From: Spirosoma panaciterrae DSM 21099
GTDB taxonomy: Bacteria; Bacteroidota; Bacteroidia; Cytophagales; Spirosomataceae
NCBI RefSeq assembly: GCF_000374025.1
Contig: NZ_KB893175.1
Location: 1-64,000, forward strand
Length of the DNA: 64,000 bases
Direction: 5' to 3'
The position numbers and the translations under genes are program-made. The notes beneath the pieces are model-generated. The model saw nothing but the letters and a program-made list of their open reading frames with translations, was not told the DNA's origin and ran no database searches. This document shows positions 1-8,721 of this stretch, in pieces. Numbering within the stretch: the first letter of the stretch is position 1; each line of letters opens with the position of its first letter.

Positions 1-225
1 GTGTTCGAAGCGATCGGCTTTTTTCCAGCGATCAAAGTAATAATATACAGCTTGCCAGTGAGGAAAGTTAGAAGGCAAATTGCGCCATTGACAACCTGTA
101 CGTAAGAGCCAGAAAATAGCATCCATGATGGTACGTAATTCGTGTTTACGCTTGCGCTGAAGGTCAAAAAAAGCCGAAATTGCTGCCCATTGAAGGTCGG
201 TCAGTGGTTCCCACTGTTTGGTCAT
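1..225 (-). CDS. IS5-family transposase, N-terminal part (cut by window edge)
   Basis: Reading the minus strand from an ATG at 223-225 gives about 75 residues with no stop before the edge. They begin MTKQWEPLTDLQWAAI and continue through a WLLRTGCQWRNLP motif and a PHWQAVYYYFDRW motif. This is the typical N-terminal (DUF4096-like) region of IS5-group DDE transposases, before the catalytic core. The remainder of the gene is outside the window. The element's inverted repeat should lie between this start and the recombinase stop at 293, but I cannot define it with only one end visible. The IS was probably inserted into the integrative element. Confidence 0.8.
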   Translation of the reverse strand, partial: MTKQWEPLTDLQWAAISAFFDLQRKRKHELRTIMDAIFWLLRTGCQWRNLPSNFPHWQAVYYYFDRWKKADRFEH

Positions 226-292
226 GTCTTTGTAGTTTGGCGACCACAAAGTTGGCACGACCTTCAACCTTTCTCAGTTTCCCAACACGCTC

Positions 293-1618
293 TTACAAGT
301 TTTCAAAAGCGGCATCAACCAGATCTGTCTCAAATTCAGAAAGGTAAATTTGAGTAGTCCGTTCGTCACTATGTCCCATTGCTTCACTGATAACAGCCGT
401 AGCAACGCCCGAACGTTTTAAAGCTGTAGCAAACGAATGACGGGCAACGTATGTAGTTAGGCTTGTTTCTATACCTGTGGCTATGCCAATGGTTTTAAGG
501 TCTAAATTTACCTGTCCCATTATTTTACTGCATCGGTTATGCTTTTGGGTGGGTGTAGTGTGTAAAGCTGAATTGAGAATAGGGAAGACGTAACCACTTG
601 AATAAACCTCTTGTGGCTTATACCGTTCGAGGATAGCCAATGTTTGTGGCATCAACCGGATTGAAAACTTGCCGCCGGTCTTTTGCCGTGTGTAGGTCAA
701 ACGCGGTTTATTATCCATGTCTGTACCGATATTTGACCACTTCAAAGCGGCCATATCAACAAAATTGATACCACCACAATAGTAAGAAAAAAGGAATAAA
801 TCTTTGGCAAGCTGTAGCCTTTCCTGTGTATTGCGTAGGGTGGCATATTTCCCTTCAGTTTGTGGGGGCTGATAAGCTTCAATCTTTCGTATATCGGCTT
901 TACTTACGGCTCGTTTTGTTGTTTTGGTGTCGAACTTGCCAATCTGGAATTTGTTCTTCTCTGCACTGTTTCGCGCAAAAGGGTAGGAGGTAGGTTTTGA
1001 ATAGCCATTAGCGATGGCTTTGTTCAATATAGCTCGAAGGGTTCGGAATCGAAGGGATAACGTTACTTCAGTTACGCCTTCACTTCTCATTTTTATTTCC
1101 CACTCATTACAGAACTTGACTGTAACAGATTCAAAAGATACGTCCTCACCTTCACCTAAGAATCTACGTAAGCTGTTTTGTACGTCACGATATACCCGTC
1201 GATTTCCAACGTTTCCGGTCTTATCAAACTGGCTTATTACCTCATCGAAATAGGTTAACAGTTTAAACTTCCTAGTGGCAAGACGTTCATTACTAACCTT
1301 AGACGCAACCGATTTAACATCGTGTACTTCATCATTTCCGGCTAAGGTTTCGGCGGCATCTGTGTATTTATCTTTCCACTTCCGTAGTTGGGCTTCTAAT
1401 TCTTTACGCTTTTCGTCTGGAACACTTTTGCGAAAGGTGTTTTTCTCTTTATTCCAAAATTGCGGGTGTAAACTGATTCCCGTAGAAATCCAGCGGTTTT
1501 TACGGTCTTTTGTGATACGAACGACAAACGGGTGGGAACCGTCCGCTAATGTTTTGTGAGTGTAATAAACGATGTTTACAGTAGCTTTACCTTCTTTGTG
1601 TTCAGTAGCTCTTGCCAT
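293..1618 (-). CDS. Tyrosine recombinase / site-specific integrase (IntDOT-like)
   Basis: This is a site-specific recombinase of the phage-integrase superfamily, expected to cut and rejoin DNA at the att site in the adjacent tRNA-Pro gene. From the chosen ATG at 1618 it is about 441 aa. The order is an N-terminal arm domain (NIVYYTHKTLADGSHP, WISTGISLHPQFW), a SAM-like core-binding domain and a C-terminal catalytic domain. Visible catalytic residues are the box II Arg in YVARHSFAT (about residue 393), the His of GHS (about 416) and the nucleophile Tyr in TQIYL (about 425). The box I Arg is not seen; the equivalent segment is CGGINFVDMA, as in Bacteroidota integrases such as IntDOT that have Ser or Asn there. 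A further ATG 48 bp upstream is possible, but family homology begins after the chosen start. Confidence 0.9.
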   Translation of the reverse strand: MARATEHKEGKATVNIVYYTHKTLADGSHPFVVRITKDRKNRWISTGISLHPQFWNKEKNTFRKSVPDEKRKELEAQLRKWKDKYTDAAETLAGNDEVHDVKSVASKVSNERLATRKFKLLTYFDEVISQFDKTGNVGNRRVYRDVQNSLRRFLGEGEDVSFESVTVKFCNEWEIKMRSEGVTEVTLSLRFRTLRAILNKAIANGYSKPTSYPFARNSAEKNKFQIGKFDTKTTKRAVSKADIRKIEAYQPPQTEGKYATLRNTQERLQLAKDLFLFSYYCGGINFVDMAALKWSNIGTDMDNKPRLTYTRQKTGGKFSIRLMPQTLAILERYKPQEVYSSGYVFPILNSALHTTPTQKHNRCSKIMGQVNLDLKTIGIATGIETSLTTYVARHSFATALKRSGVATAVISEAMGHSDERTTQIYLSEFETDLVDAAFENL

Positions 1619-1821
1619 TGGTTGAAACAGTATAGAGAAAAACGGCCTTGATCTCTCAGAAACCAATCTTTTAGGCAGGTTTTCGGTTGAAACATTGGTT
1701 GAAACAAATGTACAATTTCAACCAAAACTAACTAATAGCAATAGAAATAATAATTTGATGAATTCTCTGTAAATCAGTTAATTATTAGAATAATGATTAT
1801 TAATAAATATTGTAGATTAAT

Positions 1822-1865
1822 GCTTTGGGAGCAGGAGGTCGTAGGTTCGAATCCTGCCACCCCGA
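1822..1865 (+). other. tRNA-Pro(UGG) 3' half: attachment site (att)
   Basis: The sequence contains a 3' half-tRNA: the inner bases of the anticodon stem, a TTTGGGA anticodon loop (anticodon TGG at 1826-1828), the stem GCAGG, a variable AGGTC, a T-arm GTAGG-TTCGAAT-CCTGC, the acceptor strand CACCCCG and discriminator A. The 5' half is absent: bases before 1821 are AT-rich and give no D-arm or CGGGGTG strand. Integrases that target tRNA genes leave such a 3' duplicate at one junction and rebuild the complete gene at the other. The core crossover segment therefore probably lies at or after 1821. This copy cannot be a functional tRNA. Confidence 0.8.
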
Positions 1866-1869
1866 CACA

Positions 1870-1910
1870 AAAAACGGCCCATTCCAACGGAATTGGGCCG
1901 TTTTTCTTTT
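1870..1910 (+). terminator. Rho-independent terminator after the tRNA-Pro remnant
   Basis: A hairpin with arms ACGGCCCA and TGGGCCGT, extended by inner TTCC/GGAA pairing, is followed by TTTTTCTTTT. It sits directly behind the 3' end of the tRNA-Pro sequence and is presumably the original tRNA terminator, retained on the chromosomal side of the junction. Flanking A-runs and T-runs make it potentially bidirectional. Confidence 0.85.
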
Positions 1911-2176
1911 TACGCCCTGCTTATTGGCCATTTTGGGCAGAAATTGGATCAATCGCTAAAGTTGTGGTGGTTTAGCCAATGATTAGTTTGTTTTGCTGGA
2001 ACAGTCATTTGGTATGCGGCTGATAGGATGGCTGACTGAACCAAACTCATGAGGGCAGAGTACTGGGAATTACGTTCCTGAAGTCGCAATTGGCAGGTTA
2101 TTTCAGAGAAATACAGTATAGGCAGGAGAGGGGCTTGCTTTCTGTTTGCGATCAACTGACTCTTTGTACCGTTTTT

Positions 2177-3007
2177 ATGCGACAATTGCTTGTTTCTCTG
2201 GCCCTGATTGGTTTGTTTAGTTCATTTCGTCGTCCGGAATTGAGCTGGGTGGCTATTGGGGATTCGATTACGTATCTCAATGAACATCTGGACGAAACCG
2301 GAAACCGGATTACAAAAGGGTACATGACCAGGGTGGTTGAGCAATTACCCTACATCCATTACACCAACCAGGGTCATAATGGCTGGACGGCGGTGCGCAT
2401 CGCCCAGCAAATCGAAACTTTAGGAATAACCAAAGCAGATCTGTACTCCGTCTTTCTGGGAACCAACGATTGGTGGTCGGGTAGGCCGTTAGGACGGCTT
2501 GCTGATTATCAGAATAATACAGGAACGAATACGGTGTATGGTTCGTTTCGGGTGATTATCAATAAGTTGAGAACTCTGAATCCGAAAGCGCCCATTATCC
2601 TGATCACACCGATGCAACGGGTCGATTTTGTGTATCTAACCAATTTCAAGAATAATGCCTACGGATCGTATAAAGCCAAAAATGGTCAGTTTCTCGAATC
2701 CTTTGCTCTGGCTATTGATTCAATAGCTCGCTATGAGCAGTTGCCAATTGTTGACTTGTACCACTTAAAAGGGCTAGACCTGAAAAGATTGGTAAAGTAT
2801 AAACGGTTGAAAAATCCGCAGACAGGGGTATATGAGAATTACAGATACCCGTCGTTTATTGATGTACCGTTCAACCCTGAAACGGATGCGTATCCATACC
2901 CCGTTGAGGCAATCGATAAGACGTATGATGGGCTTCACCCATCCGATAAAGGGTATGTGTTAATTAGTCGCCAGTTGGTCCGTGAAATCAAAAAAATAGT
3001 CGATTAA
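2177..3007 (+). CDS. Secreted SGNH/GDSL-family hydrolase
   Basis: This is a predicted extracytoplasmic esterase or lipase-like enzyme of about 276 aa. The ATG at 2177 is chosen because it opens a signal peptide (MRQLLVSLALIGLFSSF); a longer frame from 2090 lacks any recognisable leader. Family blocks are clear: GDSIT with the nucleophile Ser (residues 28-32), Gly in the NQGHNGW segment (about 66-69, oxyanion hole), GTND (95-98), and DGLHPSDKG near residue 251, which supplies the catalytic Asp and His. The substrate (carbohydrate ester, lipid or peptidoglycan acetyl) cannot be told. It converges with the next gene with a gap of only 4 bp. Confidence 0.85.
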   Translation: MRQLLVSLALIGLFSSFRRPELSWVAIGDSITYLNEHLDETGNRITKGYMTRVVEQLPYIHYTNQGHNGWTAVRIAQQIETLGITKADLYSVFLGTNDWWSGRPLGRLADYQNNTGTNTVYGSFRVIINKLRTLNPKAPIILITPMQRVDFVYLTNFKNNAYGSYKAKNGQFLESFALAIDSIARYEQLPIVDLYHLKGLDLKRLVKYKRLKNPQTGVYENYRYPSFIDVPFNPETDAYPYPVEAIDKTYDGLHPSDKGYVLISRQLVREIKKIVD

Positions 3008-3011
3008 GCAA

Positions 3012-3698
3012 TCAGCGATAGCTTTGGTAAGCTTCCTGTTTATAAGCCGATAAACGCCCTCGGGCAGCAACGGTTGCCTGATTCAATAATTTGAACAGGT
3101 AATCTCTGGCGAGTTGAAGGTTCTTGAGCTTTTCGGCTTCCTCCATGATCTGTGTTGTTTGCCGATTGAACTCATGGGCCTGATTTCGTAGGGTATTCAA
3201 ACAGACAGGCTCATGGAGTGGACTAAAATTCACGACCGAGAGTAGGTCGATAAACCAGGTATAATATTGCCCTAATAAGGCATAGGAGTCTTCATACAGG
3301 CGAATTTCCTTATAAAAAAAGGGCTTGCGACGACTAATTGGGAAGGGGGGAAGCGCGAACCGTTGAATTTTCTGATGCAGATTTTTTAGCAACAGGTTAG
3401 CAATACTATCGCTGGTCGATTGATGACAAACGTCGGCCCACACGGTATCGATTACCTGTCGTATACCCGCCGTCGATCCGCTGGCGACCTCTTTACGTGC
3501 CTCTGTAAGGGTTTGGTAGGTGTGCAGTTGCTCATCGAATTGTTGATTGATCTGGTCAATCCGGCCAATGATCGACTCCAGAATGGTTTCTTCCGGGAAA
3601 GCTTCCCGTTTGCATCGTTGCCTCCACTTCGCCATCATTTGGCCCAGCTCGAAAGCCTGGGTCAGTTTTTTGGCCAGCGTGCCTTCGTAAGGTGTCAT
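3012..3698 (-). CDS. Hypothetical helical protein
   Basis: I do not recognise this 228-aa protein. It has no signal peptide or membrane segment and is rich in Gln, Leu, Lys and Arg with heptad-like stretches (for example near QHTYQTL-type and EEAEKLKNLQLARDYLF segments), so it is probably an all-alpha cytoplasmic protein. No catalytic motif is evident. It starts at an ATG at 3698 and its stop lies 5 bp from the stop of the convergent SGNH hydrolase gene. The 5' end faces the promoter region of the TonB receptor, so the two genes are divergent. Confidence 0.6.
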   Translation of the reverse strand: MTPYEGTLAKKLTQAFELGQMMAKWRQRCKREAFPEETILESIIGRIDQINQQFDEQLHTYQTLTEARKEVASGSTAGIRQVIDTVWADVCHQSTSDSIANLLLKNLHQKIQRFALPPFPISRRKPFFYKEIRLYEDSYALLGQYYTWFIDLLSVVNFSPLHEPVCLNTLRNQAHEFNRQTTQIMEEAEKLKNLQLARDYLFKLLNQATVAARGRLSAYKQEAYQSYR

Positions 3699-3939
3699 GA
3701 ATCTTCTCGCTCTGAATACGCTTGCCTGACTACTTAACTATCGGGTCAGGAAGTTGGTATGAAAAACAATTTATTATCCGCTGAAACGCACGCATAATAT
3801 CTTCCTAATATTCATTAATAAATAGTAAGCGACAGAATACTAGGTAGTTAACTTAATAACGTGAGTTTGTCGGTTAATCTGTGGAACAAATAAACAACAA
3901 CCGCTCTTGGATTAAAAACAGGTTAAACAATGATAATAT

Positions 3940-3977
3940 TGGGGTAATCCTGGGGTAACATTAGCCAGATAGTTTTG
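3940..3977 (+). promoter_or_regulatory. Putative activator site and -7 element before the TonB receptor
   Basis: Two direct copies of TGGGGTAA start at 3940 and 3951, exactly 11 bp apart. A -7-like TAGTTTTG (matching the Bacteroidota TAnnTTTG) lies at 3970-3977, 33 bp before the ATG at 4010. No TTG -33 box is found at proper spacing, and the repeat overlaps where it should be. This suggests a response-regulator-type activator site rather than a constitutive promoter. The regulator is unknown. Confidence 0.45.
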
Positions 3978-4009
3978 CGGTGCCAAAAAGCGACACCCAA
4001 ACGATCTTT

Positions 4010-6907
4010 ATGAACCGCAAGCTAATCCTTCTTATTTTCTCTCTTGTTTTTACTACACTAACCACCAGGGCACAGGTAAACGTCGGCACCATTCGGGGCA
4101 CCGTTCGGGACGGCCAGACGAAGGAAGCGTTGATCGGCTGTACCATCCGAATCGATGGCATCCAATTGGGCGTTACAACCGATGTTGAGGGCAACTTCTT
4201 ACTCACCAACGTACCCGTCGGAAACCAGAAAGTAATTATCTCCTACATTTCGTACCAGACCAAAGAAATTCCGAATGTGCGGGTCGAGTCTGGAAATACA
4301 ACGGCTATTGAAACCGAGTTGCTGACCGAAGGGAAAGCCCTGCAGGAAGTGGTGGTCCGGGGCAATCGGTCTACCAACACCGAAGTGGCCGTTATCACCG
4401 AGATCAAGCAGATGAAGCCCATCGCTGTCGGTATTTCGGCTCAGCAGATTGTAAAATCGCAGGACCGTGATGCGGCAGCCGCCATTCGTCGGGTTCCGGG
4501 CGTGAGTATTGTCGATAATCGTTTCGTACTGATTCGTGGATTGGCTGCGAGGTATAATTCAGTGCTTATCAACGACGTAATTACGCCATCGACCGAAGTA
4601 GATACCCGCTCGTTTTCGTTCGATCTGGTACCCAGTAACATCATCGACCGGATGATCGTGTTCAAATCGGGTTCGGCCGAATTGCCCGGCGATTTCGCGG
4701 GGGGCGTAATTAAGATTTATACCAAACGGCGCCCTGACCAGAATTTTATAGATGCTGGCCTGACAGCAGGTTATCGCGCCAACACAACTTTCCAGACAGT
4801 ACAGACTCAGACACGTAGTGGCTTGAACGGGTTAGGACTCTGGGGAGCCGATCAGCAGATTCCGAGTAGCTTTCCGACAAAATTGGGGGAGTTCAATGCG
4901 TTAAATCCGCTTCAGCGGGCTGCCTATGCGCGGTTACTGCCCAACTCCTGGGGGTTGAAAGCCTATTCGGTAACGCCCGACATACGGTTTGCCTTAAACC
5001 TGGGTCGTCGGTTCGATGTGGGGGCTATTCGTTTCAGCAACCTGACCAGTATCAACTACGCGACGACCAATCAATTCTCGAATATCGATTTCAAGTTATA
5101 CGATAACGGTACAATTGCTAATGCCGTTGCCGAGCAATACAATGATGCCAACTATGCACGTCAGTCGCGGCTGGGGGTTTTGCATAACTGGACGGCCCGG
5201 TTCTCACCAGGATTTACGCTGGAGTGGAAAACACTCTTCAATCAGCTCAGTACCACCGAAACCGTCGTTCGGAGTGGTCAGCGTATTCAGGACGGATTTG
5301 ATGTTCAGAGTTTTTCGGAACGGTTCGAAAACCGGAGTATCCTGACGTCTCAACTGTCGGGCGAGCATTCGATAAGTGACCTGACCAAGTTCAACTGGAT
5401 TGCCAGCTTTGGCTATACGGGGCGCTGGGAACCCGATTGGAAACGGGTTCGGTATCAGCGGGTAACGGGTGCTGCCGGAACCGATGGGCAATTGCAGCCT
5501 TTTTCCATTGCCACACCAAATGATCCGAACCCCATCGATGTAGGTCGGTTCTATTCGAAGTTGCACGAGTACGTGGTGTCGGCGATTGGGAATGGCGAGC
5601 ATACGTTTGGCAACCCGACCGACCGGGAGCCGAATCGGATCCGGTTTGGGGTGTATGCCGAACAAAAAAATCGGGACTACTCCGCTCGGTTCTATGGTTA
5701 TCAGAGCGTTGGGAACAGTACGGTTGCAAAAGCCAGTGATATTAATACTGCCTTCAGCCCGGCTAACGTAAACGGTCAGAACGGATTCTCGCTGCTGGAT
5801 GGTACGAAACCACTGGATTCGTATAAAGGCATCAATACGTACTTGTCGGGGTATATTACCGGCGATGTGTACTTCGGGCCGAAAGCGAATCTGACGCTTG
5901 GTTTCCGTGGCGAATACAACGACCAGGGCATACGTGCTACCCGGACAACGGTTGAGGAATCACTGGTTTCAAATAAAGTATTCAGTCCGCTGCCTTCGCT
6001 GAACTTTACCTATAAACTCAGCGACCGGACTAATCTGCGGCTGGCGTACTCGTCGTCTGTAAACCGCCCCGAATTTCGTGAGTTAGCCCCGTTCAGCTAT
6101 TTCGACTTTAACCTGCTGGCCGACATTCGTGGGAACACGGCTTTGAAAACGGCGAACATCCAGAATATCGACGCCAAATGGGAGTTTTATCCATCACCAA
6201 ACGAATTGATTTCGGTAACGGGTTTTTACAAGCATTTTACGAATCCCATCGAATCGTTCCTGCTGATTCAGGCAAATGGGTTGGCTTACACGTTTGCCAA
6301 TGCCAATTCGGCGCAGAATTACGGGGTTGAGTTTGAGGTGCGCAAAGGGTTTCCAAATTCAGCAAGCGTATTTCTGCAAAATCTGTCGGTAGTTGGTAAC
6401 GTATCGCTGATCAAGAGCCAGGTCAACGTGGGCGATATTGTCCGGGCGCCTGACCTGAGTGGCGAGGTGCGGGAATATGATATTCGCGGCATTGCTGATA
6501 CCCAGCGTCCGCTGGCAGGCCAATCGCCTTACCTGATCAATGCCGGTCTGTATTATGCCGCCCCCAAATCGGGCTGGCAGGCAAATGTACTGTACAACGT
6601 ATTTGGCCAGCGGATTTTTGCCGTAGGCAACCGAAACAACCCGACTATTTACGAGATGCCACGTAACGTGGTCGATCTGAACGTAACCAAACAGGTCAAT
6701 AAAAAGCTGGAACTGCGGCTGGGTATTCAGGACTTGCTGAATCAATACGTTCGGTTCGTGCAGGATTTCAACCATGACGGCAAGATCGGCAGCGATGTTA
6801 CTTCGCAAACCGCTGATGCTGACCAAACCATTCGTCGATTCAAACGGGGTAGTTACTACACCCTCAGTGCTGTCTACACGTTTGGGCGTCGAACCATACT
6901 TCCTTAA
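4010..6907 (+). CDS. TonB-dependent outer-membrane receptor
   Basis: This is an active-transport outer-membrane receptor of about 965 aa. The ATG at 4010 opens a signal peptide ending TTRAQ; a GTG 30 bp upstream is less likely. Domains in order are a carboxypeptidase-regulatory-like beta-sandwich (about 25-105, GTVRDGQTKEALIGCT and GVTTDVEGNFLL), a plug domain (about 130-240; SQDRDAAAAIRRVPGV, LIRGL, LPGDFAGGVIKI), and then a long beta-barrel with Tyr/Asn/Phe-rich strands. The C-terminus ends TFGRRTILP, a few residues past the usual terminal aromatic strand. No SusD partner follows; instead an IPT/TIG beta-helix lipoprotein lies 36 bp downstream and is probably its surface partner. The substrate is unknown. 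Confidence 0.9.
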   Translation: MNRKLILLIFSLVFTTLTTRAQVNVGTIRGTVRDGQTKEALIGCTIRIDGIQLGVTTDVEGNFLLTNVPVGNQKVIISYISYQTKEIPNVRVESGNTTAIETELLTEGKALQEVVVRGNRSTNTEVAVITEIKQMKPIAVGISAQQIVKSQDRDAAAAIRRVPGVSIVDNRFVLIRGLAARYNSVLINDVITPSTEVDTRSFSFDLVPSNIIDRMIVFKSGSAELPGDFAGGVIKIYTKRRPDQNFIDAGLTAGYRANTTFQTVQTQTRSGLNGLGLWGADQQIPSSFPTKLGEFNALNPLQRAAYARLLPNSWGLKAYSVTPDIRFALNLGRRFDVGAIRFSNLTSINYATTNQFSNIDFKLYDNGTIANAVAEQYNDANYARQSRLGVLHNWTARFSPGFTLEWKTLFNQLSTTETVVRSGQRIQDGFDVQSFSERFENRSILTSQLSGEHSISDLTKFNWIASFGYTGRWEPDWKRVRYQRVTGAAGTDGQLQPFSIATPNDPNPIDVGRFYSKLHEYVVSAIGNGEHTFGNPTDREPNRIRFGVYAEQKNRDYSARFYGYQSVGNSTVAKASDINTAFSPANVNGQNGFSLLDGTKPLDSYKGINTYLSGYITGDVYFGPKANLTLGFRGEYNDQGIRATRTTVEESLVSNKVFSPLPSLNFTYKLSDRTNLRLAYSSSVNRPEFRELAPFSYFDFNLLADIRGNTALKTANIQNIDAKWEFYPSPNELISVTGFYKHFTNPIESFLLIQANGLAYTFANANSAQNYGVEFEVRKGFPNSASVFLQNLSVVGNVSLIKSQVNVGDIVRAPDLSGEVREYDIRGIADTQRPLAGQSPYLINAGLYYAAPKSGWQANVLYNVFGQRIFAVGNRNNPTIYEMPRNVVDLNVTKQVNKKLELRLGIQDLLNQYVRFVQDFNHDGKIGSDVTSQTADADQTIRRFKRGSYYTLSAVYTFGRRTILP

Positions 6908-6943
6908 GTGTTTACCAATCCAATTCAACTAAATTAACTAGTT

Positions 6944-8638
6944 ATGCAAATGCATCAAGTGCGCCGTCGAATGGCTGGCTGGGCTTATCTGCTGCTGGCG
7001 GGTGTCGGACTGTTTGCGTCCGTTTCGGCCTGTAAGAATGATGATACACCGGCTCCGGTATTGAGTATTACGTCTATTTCACCTACATCGGCACCCGTTG
7101 GGTCTAGTGTGGTGATTACGGGTACTGCCTTCAATGCCACCCCTTCCAGCAATACGGTAACGTTTGGTACGGTGCCTGCTCAGGTCACTGGGGCTACTAC
7201 AACGTCATTGACTGTAATTGTTCCGGCCAATGCAGGTACGCCCATTGCCGTGACTTCGGGCGGAGCAACGGTAAGCAGCACAACGGCATTCCAACTGGGG
7301 AATAAACCCGTGATTACGGTAGCCAGTAACATTACTGCCAGTACCAACTGGACCGCTGGTAATGTGTATGTAATTCAGGGTTTTGTCAGCGTTACATCAG
7401 GGGCTACGCTGACCATTGAAAAAGGAACGATTATTAAAGGGGCTCCCAAAGAACAGGACCCATCAGGCCAGGGCAAAGGCGGAACGCTGATTATTCAGGC
7501 GGGGGCTAAAATCAACGCGGTTGGTACGGTCGATTCGCCGATCATTTTCACGTCCAGTAAGGCGGCCGGTTCTCGTAATTATGGTGACTGGGGTGGTGTC
7601 GTGCTGATCGGTAAAGCCCCGCACAACCAGCCGGGAGCGACAGCCTTTGAAGGCGGTATTCCAGGTACAATCGGAACTTTCACCGATGTGAACGACAACT
7701 CGGGAGTTATGCAGTATTGCCGGATCGAATTTGCCGGTATCGCTCTGACCAATGTTGCCAACAGCGAAATCAACGGTCTTACTTTATACGGCGTAGGCGC
7801 TGGCACCACCATCGACCACATCCAGGTTTCGTACAGCGGTGATGATTCCTACGAATGGTTTGGGGGTACCGTAAACATGAAGTATCTGGTAGCCTTCCGG
7901 GGTTGGGACGATGATTGGGATACCGACTGGGGTTATACTGGTAAAGTGCAATATGGTGTATCGCTGCGTGACCCAGACGTCGCTGACCAATCGGCTTCGA
8001 ATGGCTTTGAGTCGGATAACTTCAACCCAGGTGCTCCGGCAACGGCTGCCAACAACGGCTTGCCCCTTACGGCTCCTGTGTTTGCCAATATGAGCAACTT
8101 TGTAACGGCAGGTACGCCATCGAATGCGGCTTCGGCCAAAGGAAGCGGTCCCTATCAATCGGGCATGCACCTGCGTCGGAACACCTCGATCAGTATTTTC
8201 AATTCGTTGCTGGTAGGATATCCCGAAGGTTTACGGTTAGATGCTCAGACAGGTACAACCAATACGCTCGACAATGCGACTGCCGGAAACCTGCAACTAC
8301 GTGGGATCGTGATTGCCAATACGACTACCCCGGTTCGTGGGGCGCAATCGATCACGAACGATCAGGCAACGACTTTCTTCAACACAACTGCCTATCAAAA
8401 CCAGATCATTGTCAGCACAGATTTGAGCAAGTTGCTGCTTAACTCGGCTAACTTCACTCTGACAGCGCCTAATTTCCTGCCTCAATCGGGGTCGCCTTTG
8501 CTAACGGGAGCCATTTGGGATGGTAAGGGAGCCGATGCTTTCTTTACGAAAGAGACGTTCAAAGGGGCATTTGGTACTACCGACTGGACGAAGGGCTGGA
8601 CCAACTGGGACCCTCAGAATGCAAACTATGATAAATAA
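6944..8638 (+). CDS. Surface lipoprotein with IPT/TIG domain and beta-helix-like body
   Basis: This is a 564-aa lipoprotein. The leader ends in a lipobox SVSAC (Cys about residue 30) followed by KNDD, an acidic tail like the lipoprotein export signal that sends Bacteroidota lipoproteins to the cell surface. Residues of about 38-118 form an IPT/TIG immunoglobulin-like domain (ITSISPTSAPVGSSVVITG). The rest has repetitive Gly/Thr/Ile segments (GATLTIEKGTIIKG, GGTLIIQAGAKI, GDWGGVVLIG) that look like a right-handed beta-helix. It follows the TonB receptor in the same direction and ends just before a strong terminator, so the two form an operon. A role as substrate-binding partner is inferred from this context only. 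Confidence 0.8.
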   Translation: MQMHQVRRRMAGWAYLLLAGVGLFASVSACKNDDTPAPVLSITSISPTSAPVGSSVVITGTAFNATPSSNTVTFGTVPAQVTGATTTSLTVIVPANAGTPIAVTSGGATVSSTTAFQLGNKPVITVASNITASTNWTAGNVYVIQGFVSVTSGATLTIEKGTIIKGAPKEQDPSGQGKGGTLIIQAGAKINAVGTVDSPIIFTSSKAAGSRNYGDWGGVVLIGKAPHNQPGATAFEGGIPGTIGTFTDVNDNSGVMQYCRIEFAGIALTNVANSEINGLTLYGVGAGTTIDHIQVSYSGDDSYEWFGGTVNMKYLVAFRGWDDDWDTDWGYTGKVQYGVSLRDPDVADQSASNGFESDNFNPGAPATAANNGLPLTAPVFANMSNFVTAGTPSNAASAKGSGPYQSGMHLRRNTSISIFNSLLVGYPEGLRLDAQTGTTNTLDNATAGNLQLRGIVIANTTTPVRGAQSITNDQATTFFNTTAYQNQIIVSTDLSKLLLNSANFTLTAPNFLPQSGSPLLTGAIWDGKGADAFFTKETFKGAFGTTDWTKGWTNWDPQNANYDK

Positions 8639-8662
8639 GCGTTTAACCGCCATACACTAAAC

Positions 8663-8699
8663 AAAAAATAGCCGGGGCTTTCCTCCGGCTATTTTTTTA
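8663..8699 (+). terminator. Rho-independent terminator of the TonB receptor operon
   Basis: A hairpin AATAGCCGG...CCGGCTATT (8669-8692) is preceded by an A-run and followed by seven T residues. It lies 25 bp after the lipoprotein stop and could also work for the convergent small lipoprotein gene at 8722. Confidence 0.9.
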
Positions 8700-8721
8700 T
8701 GATCGGCTGCGTGAAAGCGAT

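Larger units (their letters stand above)
1..1865. mobile_element. End of an integrative element inserted in tRNA-Pro
   Basis: The stretch from the window edge to the tRNA-Pro 3' fragment at 1822-1865 reads as one end of an integrated element. A tyrosine recombinase is the gene nearest the tRNA remnant, with its 5' end facing the tRNA, the usual arrangement for tRNA-targeting integrative elements. An IS5-type transposase follows the recombinase gene and runs off the left edge. The element body and the other junction lie outside the window, so its size and type (ICE, prophage or island) cannot be told. The right boundary is inferred from where tRNA homology starts. Confidence 0.6.

Noticed and set aside
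1793-1975. A 60-codon frame across the tRNA-Pro fragment
   Set aside because: It translates the tRNA remnant and the terminator hairpin; no real protein features.
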